A stretch of DNA of 64,000 bases from Antedon mediterranea (lineage: Eukaryota; Echinodermata; Crinoidea; Comatulida; Antedonidae): positions 4,250,312 to 4,314,311 of the forward strand of contig NC_092675.1 in the NCBI RefSeq assembly GCF_964355755.1. Direction: 5' to 3'. The notes below the pieces were generated by a model. It ran no database searches. It was not told the DNA's origin and saw only the letters and a list, made by a program, of their open reading frames with translations. Within the stretch, counting starts at the first letter, position 1; the number at the start of each line of letters is the position of its first letter. Of this stretch, positions 56,655 to 64,000 are shown piece by piece. The translations under genes and the position numbers were made by a program.

Positions 56655-59600
56655 ATGGAAAGGGACGAGAAAAACACATTAAATGGAATAATCCATGACT
56701 TTTTAATTCAACACAAATTTCCAAAAGTGGCAAAATTATTTCAAAAAGAAGCAAAAGTGGTAAGTAGACTATTTTTAGGCATTTAATTTACAGTTATTAT
56801 CGAGACTGAGAGGAGCTGCTGGCTGGACGTGACATGACATGACTTCACGATCGAGTGCATGAGGCGACGACCACACTAAGCCTAGCCTAGGCCTAGCCCA
56901 CTTAGGGTAATAACCGGCATGTGGTATTTAATAATGCGTTTCCTAACTTTTTACAATAAATAATACCAATATTAATATAGGCCTAGTAAGTCCTGTTTAA
57001 TGCCTAGCAAGTCCTGTGAGTAAAACTACATATCACTTTAACATAATTTTAATAATTAATTAAATTAAATAACAAAAATAGATTAATGCTGTGCACTGAT
57101 CTAAAATATTCAATTAAATAGTAAATGGAATTTTATCCACAGGAAACCAATAAACAAGATGGAAATCCCACAATGACGGAAATGTACCAATGCTGGGTGA
57201 CGTCACCAAAAAATAAACGAAAAGCTGGTGGAGGGGATGCCAACAAAACCCCATCCAAAAAGCAGAAAAGAGAAGAAAGCAGCAGTAGTGACTCCTCGGA
57301 AGAAGATGAACCACAAGTAAAAAAACCTGCTCAAGCTAAAACTCCTGTAAAATCAGCCACTAAAGCCAATGCAAAACAAGAATCCTCAGATAGCAGTTCT
57401 GACTCAGATGATAGCGAAAATGAAACTAATAAAGCTAAAGTTCAGGTTAAGGCTCCTGTAGCTGCAAATGCAACTGCACCTAAGAAAGTGACACCTAAAA
57501 AGAAAGACAGCTCATCAGAGAGCAGTTCTTCTGAGAGTGATGATGAAAGCGCAAAAAAGGCAAAGCGTACACAAAATGCCAAGGGACAATTTAGTGCTGT
57601 ACCTCCACCATCATATGCTAATTCTAGTAGTGAAGGCAAATCTCAAGCAAAGAAAGTCATTCCTACAAAAACAACTCCAACCAAGAAGGCTGTTAATAAG
57701 AAAGAGAGTTCCAGCAGTTCAGAATCAAGTAGTGATGAAGAACCCCCAGCAAAAAAAGTCACCACAGCAAAAAAAATCACCCCAGCAACAAAAGTAGCCC
57801 AAGCAAAAACATCTCCAGCCAAGAAGACGGTCAATAAAAAAGATAGTTCAAGTAGTTCAGAATCTAGCAGTGATGATGAAGCAGCAACCAAAAAAGCTGT
57901 TAAAAAGATGCCAGTCCCTACAAAAACCACTAAAAAAGACTCATCCTCTTCTAGTTCAGATTCAAGTAGCGAGGATGAAAAGAAAACACCAGCATCTGCA
58001 AAGAAGGCACCAACTGTAAAAAAGAAAGATACACCAGCAAAAGTGACTCCTGCTGCTAAAAAGACACCATCAAAGAAAGAGAGCTCATCCAGTAGTTCAG
58101 AATCAAGTAGCGAAGATGAAAAAAAAACACCAACATCCGCAAAGAAGGCACCAGCTCTAACAAAGAAAGGTACACCAGCAAAAGTGACCCCTGCTGCTAA
58201 AAAGACACCATCAAAGAAAGAGAGCTCATCCAGTAGTTCTGATTCAAGTAGCGAAGATGAAAAGAAAACACCAGCATCTGTAAAGAAGGCACTAACTGTA
58301 ACAAAGAAAGGTACACCAACAAAAGTGACTCCTGCTGCTAAAAAGACACCATCAAAGAAAGAGAGCTCATCCAGTAGTTCAGATTCAAGTAGCGAAGATG
58401 AAAAGAAAACACCAGCATCGGCAAAGAAGTCACCAATTGTAGCGAAGAAAGGTACACCAGGAAAAGTGACTCCTGCTGCTAAAAAGACACCGTCAAAGAA
58501 AGAGAGCTCATCCAGTAGTTCTGATTCAAGTAGCGAAGATGAAAAGAAAACACCAGCATCCGCAAAGAAGGCACCAACTTTAACAAAGAAAGATACACCA
58601 GCAAAAGTGACCCCTGCTGCTAAAAAGACACCATCAAAGAAAGAGAGCTCATCCAGTAGTTCTGATTCAAGTAGCGAAGATGAAAAGAAAACACCAGCAT
58701 CGGCAAAGAAGTCACCAATTGTAGCGAAGAAAGGTACACCAGCAAAAGTGACTCCTGCTGCTAAAAAGACACCGTCAAAGAAAGAGAGCTCATCCAGTAG
58801 TTCTGATTCAAGTAGCGAAGATGAAAAGAAAACACCAACATCCGCAAAGAAGGCACTAACTGTAACAAAGAAAGGTACACCAACAAAAGTGACTCCTGCT
58901 GCTAAAAAGACACCATCAAAGAAAGAGAGCTCATCCAGTAGTTCAGAATCAAGTAGCGAAGATGAAAAGAAAACACCAGCATCTGCAAAGAAGGCACCAA
59001 CTGTAAAAAAGAAAGATACACCAGCAAAAATGACTCCTGCTGCTAAAAAGACACCGTCAAAGAAAGAGAGCTCATCCAGTAGTTCTGATTCAAGTAGCGA
59101 AGATGAAAAGAAAACACCAACATCCGCAAAGAAGGCACCAACTGTAGCGAAGAAAGATACACCAACAAAAGTGACCCCTGCTGCTAAAAAGACACCATCA
59201 AAGAAAGAGAGCTCATCCAGTAGTTCAGATTCAAGTAGCGAAGATGAAAAGAAAACACCAACGTCCGCAAAGAAGGCACCAACTGTAGCGAAGAAAGATA
59301 CACCAACAAAAGTGACGCCTGCTGCTAAAAATACACCATCAAAGAAAGACAGCTCATCCAGTAGTTCAGATTCAAGTAGTGAGGATGAAAAGAAAACACC
59401 AACATCCGCAAAGAAGGCACCAACTGTAACAAAGAAGGGTACACCAGCAAAAGTGACCCCTGCTGCTAAAAAGACACCCTCAAAGAAAGAGAGCTCATCC
59501 AGTAGTTCAGAATCAAGTAGCGAAGATGAAAAGAAAACACCAACATCCTCAAAGAAGTCACCAACTGTAACAAAGAAAACATCAATTCCTGTAACAAATG

Positions 59601-61818
59601 GTAATGGAAGCTCTGATAGTGACAGTGAAAGTTCTGATTCTGAAGATGAAAAGAAGCAAAATTCTAAGAAGAAAGTATTAACAAAGGTACTTTTGGTAAA
59701 TTTTTATATAATTGTATTGTTCTTGAATGAATATATTGACTGTGATACTCTGGGTACCACAAAAGAAGCTGTAATGGCGTCATAAGACGGGATGTGACGT
59801 CACATACACATCAATAACCTCGCTACCAAATAGTTTATACGGCTATACGGTACCATCTTCATATGGCTGCATCCTGTTTGAAATTTAAAAATCCGTAGTA
59901 TAGCTCTGAGGACATGTCCCTGTAGTATATTAGAGAGGTTTTGCAATCTTACGAATACGATAACGAAAACGTCACGCACACATATTCGTTTTCGTAAGCC
60001 AGTAAAAATCTGTTTCGCATGGCAACGAAATATTGAGGTCGCCGTCCAAAATATGACTGCGGTAAATTTGAGCGAAGCGCAGGTACGTGTTGCTTAGTGC
60101 TTGGCTGCCTAGGCCTAGCGTAACATCAAAGTGAATGAGGACTTTAAAAACTGCTATTATCAAAATTGACCTGGCATTTTAGTAAATTACTTTAGTAAAT
60201 TACTTTAAATAAAGGTATAATTATATTTTAATCATGAATCATTCCTGATTCAAATGCAAAATGTGCAAAATAGATCAAAAACTATACTCGTTTTGTAGTT
60301 ACGAATATGACTGGTGATATTCGTCAACACGAATACGCTTTACGAATATGAAATGGGGATCAGCTCAAAAGTTTCACAAATGTGTGACGTATCCGTTTTC
60401 GTTATCGTATTCGTAAGGTTGCGAAACCTCCTTATTCATGCCAAATCCCAGCTCAATACTACAACGAATAATGGAGGAGTAGTACTTTATAAATCGCACT
60501 TTTTACTCAATAGAGTCGAATGGAGGAGAAGATGAGCGAGTTCTAGACTCGGGTACCCGAGTAAAAAAAACAAAATGTAATGTTATATATATAATTTGTG
60601 TTTGACTAAACCTAGAATGATCTCTGACCTTACTGTTTTTATTTATTATTTAGAAAAGACCCCGATCAGATTCGTCGGAGAATGAAGACAATGAAGAAAC
60701 AAAAACACCGATGAAAAGTAAAATAGTAGAACAGAAAACACCAAACACTGTTCCGAAAGTAAATCAAAAGAAGGTAATGCAGTCTAACTTCTTAGGAGGA
60801 CACCTTTGGGACCCAGCAAAGTTTCCTCTTTATAGGAGTGTCCCCTGAATAAAGGTTGACCATTTTCCCTAGTTCATTTTCCAACAGTTGGATGTAGACT
60901 TTTGTGTCAGTACGGTATCAGAAACTGTAATTTTGTTTTATCATTTATCTATTTTAATATAGACTAAAACTACACCAGCACCATTCAGAAGAGTTAAAGA
61001 AGAAGAAGTAGTTGTAGATTCTAAACTGAAATCAAATGCTTTCGAGAGTAAGGTATGTACAATAATATGTGATTTAGTTGGATAAGGAGTTCTGTTTTGT
61101 ACAGTATAAAATCAGTTTCCTTCTTTGAACCAAAAACAATTGTCTGGGTATCATTCTTGACTTTACCTACCTAAGTCTCCAAGAACCTAAACACATTCCT
61201 TTTCAACACAATTACCTGCTTGTAAAATTGTTGTTAAAAACAACATTATTTAAACTTGGTTTCAAGATAATATTTTATAAACTAACAGTATTATTATTTT
61301 ATGTCAATATCAGATAATTTTCTATTGAATTTGAATGCAGGAAATACCCAACCTTTATGAAATTGTAGTGAAGCTGTAGCTTGGTGGTTAACATGCTTGC
61401 CTTTAAATCCCAGGTTTCAATCCTGACCTAGTGCCAGGGTTGTAACTCACAACTCTTTAACTCCACTCCCTAAGCCTCAAATGAGACTTAGTTTATAAGC
61501 ATGATAAATTAATATAAAATAAAATAGTTAATCGATCCTGTAATTGGCGAGTTTCTCGCTGTTGGATGGGTATGAAATAAAATTAAAAAAATGTTTAAAT
61601 TTATTCTTCTATGATCCAACTGTACTATATTGAAATTGTTAATACATTTATCTGTTCAGCGAGGTGCTTTTGGATCGTGGGGGGAACGTGCTAACAACGA
61701 CCTCAAGTTTACAAAGGGTAAATCATTCCGTCACGAGAAGACAAAGAAAAAGCGTGGCAGTTACAGAGGTGGCAACATTGATACTTCAGTGAACTCTATC
61801 AAATTTGACAGTGATTGA
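56655..61818 (+). CDS. NOLC1: NOLC1/Nopp140 nucleolar phosphoprotein
   Basis: Exons 56655-56759, 57143-59686, 60654-60773, 60963-61052, 61660-61818 (stop 61816-61818), all phase 0; 1,005 aa against about 700 in human. It is a nucleolar and Cajal-body chaperone of snoRNPs. The N-terminus is LisH-like ([20 protein letters not shown]) followed by MYQCW. The centre alternates acidic serine blocks ([13 protein letters not shown]), which are casein kinase 2 sites, with Lys/Pro/Ala-rich blocks. The C-terminus is the conserved SRP40-type domain: [41 protein letters not shown] and SIKFDSD. The extra length comes from an internal 141-bp tandem repeat. Exon 2 ends at the donor at 59687, not at the later in-frame stop at 59785. 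Confidence 0.95.
57974..59570 (+). repeat. 141-bp coding tandem repeat in NOLC1, eleven full units
   Basis: Unit of 47 codons: [33 protein letters not shown] and [14 protein letters not shown]. Starts at 57974, 58115, 58256 and so on every 141 bases; the twelfth is partial. Variants recur in non-adjacent units (for example [12 protein letters not shown] in units 4 and 6; [14 protein letters not shown] in 3 and 7), indicating duplication of multi-unit blocks. Confidence 0.97.
59935..60430. mobile_element. MITE family E in NOLC1 intron 2
   Basis: 'aatcttacgaatacgataac' near 59947 and its inverted partner 'gttatcgtattcgtaaggtt' near 60401-60420, with flanking 'gaggttttgc' and 'gcgaaacctc', form arms of about 45 bp. 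No coding capacity inside. Confidence 0.85.
61367..61592 (+). mobile_element. tRNA-derived SINE, copy 3 (best preserved)
   Basis: Head 'gtagcttggtggttaacatg' (box A) and 'ggtttcaatcctgacc' (box B), then 'tagtgccagggttgtaact', 'cctaagcctcaaatgag', and tail 'gcgagtttctcgctgttgg' with A-rich end. In NOLC1 intron 4, sense orientation. Confidence 0.85.
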
Positions 61819-63271
61819 GCATATTTGATGGAACCAGATGGAACTAGGGTCAGGAAGCACGCACATGGTATACTGAAATGCAGCTTGTGACTGATGCAGG
61901 GTGTGATGCCCTGATGACCATCCTCCATTGAACGGCCTAGATTGAGGTTCAGTCATAAAAATAAGGGTAAAGATAAACTCAAGTTCCCCTATATATTATT
62001 TAGTTTTAAAAACTATGATCTCAAATCGAAAATTTAATTTATTACCATAAAGTTCGGGAGTGTGAAAAGATAGTATTATATAGTTATTATTAATCTATCT
62101 TGTTAACGTTTAGAGCTATATTTTCCTAGGCTTAACTTCTTTATATTAATCCTATATTAGGGGTTGTTATTATATTCAAGCATGGGATTGTATCTAGTGA
62201 GTTTATAAAACAGGACGACAATGACTGCATAATAATACTTACTGACGTGACATCATCCTGTTTAAAATATAAGTGTCATAAATACCAAGTTGTACCGTCC
62301 TGTTTCATAAATTTGCTGATATTTCTTCCTTTTTTGAAAAATTCTATAAAAGACATCAGAGTAACAGTTTATAGCTTTTATAAAAATGTGTCATTTAAAA
62401 AAATAAAGAAGCTAATGTAAATGAAATTCTTCAGATATAATTATTTTCTAGTACAGTATGATTTAAGAAAAATCATAGATATGAAAACTTTAAACACATT
62501 TTTTTCAAATTTTGATATGTGAACTAGTATTAGAAAACTAGTGCCATAAAATGATTGTAGTTCTGTCGTGTATGTGCTGTTGCAAATGTCAGTGTGATTA
62601 TCAAGTCTGCTTAAAATGTACTCAATGAAGATTGTTTTAAATGTATCAATGTATCATGCGACTTAAATCAGATATTACTGTCTTAATGAAAGAAAACTTG
62701 CTGTTTCATTTTTCATTTTGTTCCCAATTGAACCACCAAATTTTTTATAAAATAGGGAAGGCTAAAACATGTCACAGTAGAATTTTGGCCTTTGAAAATA
62801 ACAATGGTGCTTTTTTATAAAGTAATCAACTAAAATAAGCAAGAAGTTAAACCTTGTCGTATATGTTAGATTTATGGTGTAAAATTTTGTTGCGAATGGC
62901 AGTCGCCGATATGGTCAACATAATTTCAATTTACAGGTTTCCCGGAAAAATTTAATTTGAAAAAAATTGTTAATTACATGAATATTGTGGTAATTTTATT
63001 GTGTAGATATATTCTGTTTTGTGTATGTTGATATTCTGAAAATGTTGAGAAGAATAATACAGTAATACTATATAATATACAGTACAAATACAATACTGTA
63101 CAAATTTGCATAATTGTGAACACTAACTGTGGAAAAATGTACTTTTGAATGAACTGCTTTTGGTATCTTCTATGAATAGACATTGTTCACCGACAGGAAT
63201 AGCACCTCTTCTAAGCGGCAAGAATTTGGCAAAGAAATAAAGACTACTCTATGTATCGTGATGAAAATAAA
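61819..63271 (+). other. NOLC1: NOLC1 3' untranslated region and candidate poly(A) signals
   Basis: No coding sequence. AATAAA occurs at 62402-62407 and 63266-63271; the latter is followed by a GT-rich stretch ('attctgttgtcc') as expected of a cleavage site. Either could end the transcript. Confidence 0.45.
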
Positions 63272-63700
63272 GTTTATTCTGTTGTCCTTTAACCTCATTT
63301 GTTGACATTTGACCTCATTGTATAGTTTTTACTATTCCTATGCTCTTTATCTCATACAACTGTTTTCAACATTTTTTTTTTCAATATTTTATATTTTATT
63401 TTTGTATAACAAAACCATAATATTTCAATACACAAAACATTGAATACTACATTATGAAAAAATGGTTGCCCAATATGATATTCACAATTCATACAATAAA
63501 ACATCTTTACTGTGATTAATAGCAAATCTTTTACTTAAAATAGTAAATATACACAGAAAATACTCTGTCCATTCTTATGAACCCTGTATAAACAGTACAA
63601 TAACAAAAAACATCATTTTAATACAAAGTACTACAGTATACAATAGCAAAATATTATGTCAAATGAATCCTACCAGAAGCATCTGAAGAAGATAAAGCCT
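63272..63700. other. Short intergenic stretch
   Basis: AT-rich, no feature recognised apart from poly-A/T runs. Confidence 0.4.
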
Positions 63701-64000
63701 TCCCTTTAATGTTCATGTATGTGTGATAAGCTCCACTTATGTGTATAGGTGATACTATAAGAACCCCTTCCCCTTATGTATGTGGGATAAGCTCCTCTTA
63801 TGTGCAAGTGATGATCCCCTTCCCTATAGTATGGGTGTAGAAGCTCCCCCTTACCTATAGTATGGGTGTTGAAGCTCCCCCTTACCTATAGTATGGGTGT
63901 TGAAGCTCCCCCTTCCCTATAGTATGGGTGTTGAAGCTCCCCCTTACCTATAGTATGGGTGTAGAAGCTCCCCCTTACCTATAGTATGGGTGTTTAAGCT
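63700..64000 (+). repeat. 31-bp minisatellite running off the window end
   Basis: From about 63810 the unit 'agctcccccttacctatagt' plus 'atgggtgttga' repeats about six times to the last base. Before it, 63705-63810 has diverged relatives ('gataagctccacttatgtg'). The array continues beyond the window. Confidence 0.93.

Noticed and set aside
57125..57142. Start codon at 57125 for NOLC1
   Set aside because: These bases are the intron end ('ttttatccacag'). The LisH-like exon at 56655 joins at 57143 in phase.
57442..57930. Antisense frames opposite NOLC1
   Set aside because: They mirror the biased Lys/Ser codons of the repeat; no independent gene features.
59687..59785. NOLC1 exon 2 continuing to an in-frame stop at 59785
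   Set aside because: Composition changes to AT-rich hydrophobic codons after the GT at 59687, and the conserved C-terminal exons follow in phase at 60654, 60963 and 61660. It could at most be an intron-retention form.
61367..61450. tRNA gene
   Set aside because: Box A and B-like words are present, but no cloverleaf can be folded and the sequence recurs with a common non-tRNA body. It is a SINE head.

Overview
This is an AT-rich, intron-rich animal genome window. The gene content (a Tie-family receptor tyrosine kinase, secreted phospholipases A2, a Cys-loop receptor, ATAD1, NOLC1), the CR1/L2-like LINE ends, the tRNA-derived SINEs, many small inverted-repeat transposons and the recurrent 'taggcctac' word suggest an invertebrate deuterostome, probably an echinoderm. 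The phylum is inference, not something the bases prove. All gene models were built by hand from exon similarity, splice sites and phase; every exon junction reported keeps phase.

Layout. 1-9.5 kb: a 5S rRNA-like sequence, then the 3' five exons of a nicotinic-type receptor subunit (+ strand; the 5' exons lie left of the window), with LINE/SINE debris and a tandem repeat that has copied one of its splice acceptors. 9.5-13.2 kb: no gene recognised, but a foldback-like structure with a minisatellite in its arms. 13.3-21.1 kb: two four-exon secreted phospholipase A2 genes, head to head. 21.1-23.6 kb: repeat remnants. 23.65-41.43 kb: a complete 24-exon Tie-like receptor kinase on the - strand (about 1,412 aa; signal peptide, Ig, Ig, three EGF, Ig, Ig, four FN3, TM, kinase). 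41.4-45.4 kb: no gene, a four-copy tandem repeat upstream of Tie. 45.8-54.7 kb: ATAD1/Msp1 (- strand, 8 exons, 358 aa), whose last intron holds about 110 copies of a 38-bp minisatellite. 54.8-56.6 kb: divergent upstream region with a perfect 87-bp-arm inverted repeat. 56.66-61.82 kb: NOLC1/Nopp140 (+ strand, 5 exons, about 1,005 aa) with an expanded internal repeat. 61.8-64 kb: NOLC1 3' region and a minisatellite running off the window.

The genes are ordinary single-transcription-unit genes with unrelated jobs (neurotransmitter-gated channel, secreted lipases, growth-factor receptor, mitochondrial/peroxisomal quality control, nucleolar chaperone). Only the two phospholipase genes form a family cluster. 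The most unusual content is structural: short-period arrays in exact register, near-perfect palindromes inside introns, and MITE families shared between introns of different genes. No clearly new multi-gene system was found.
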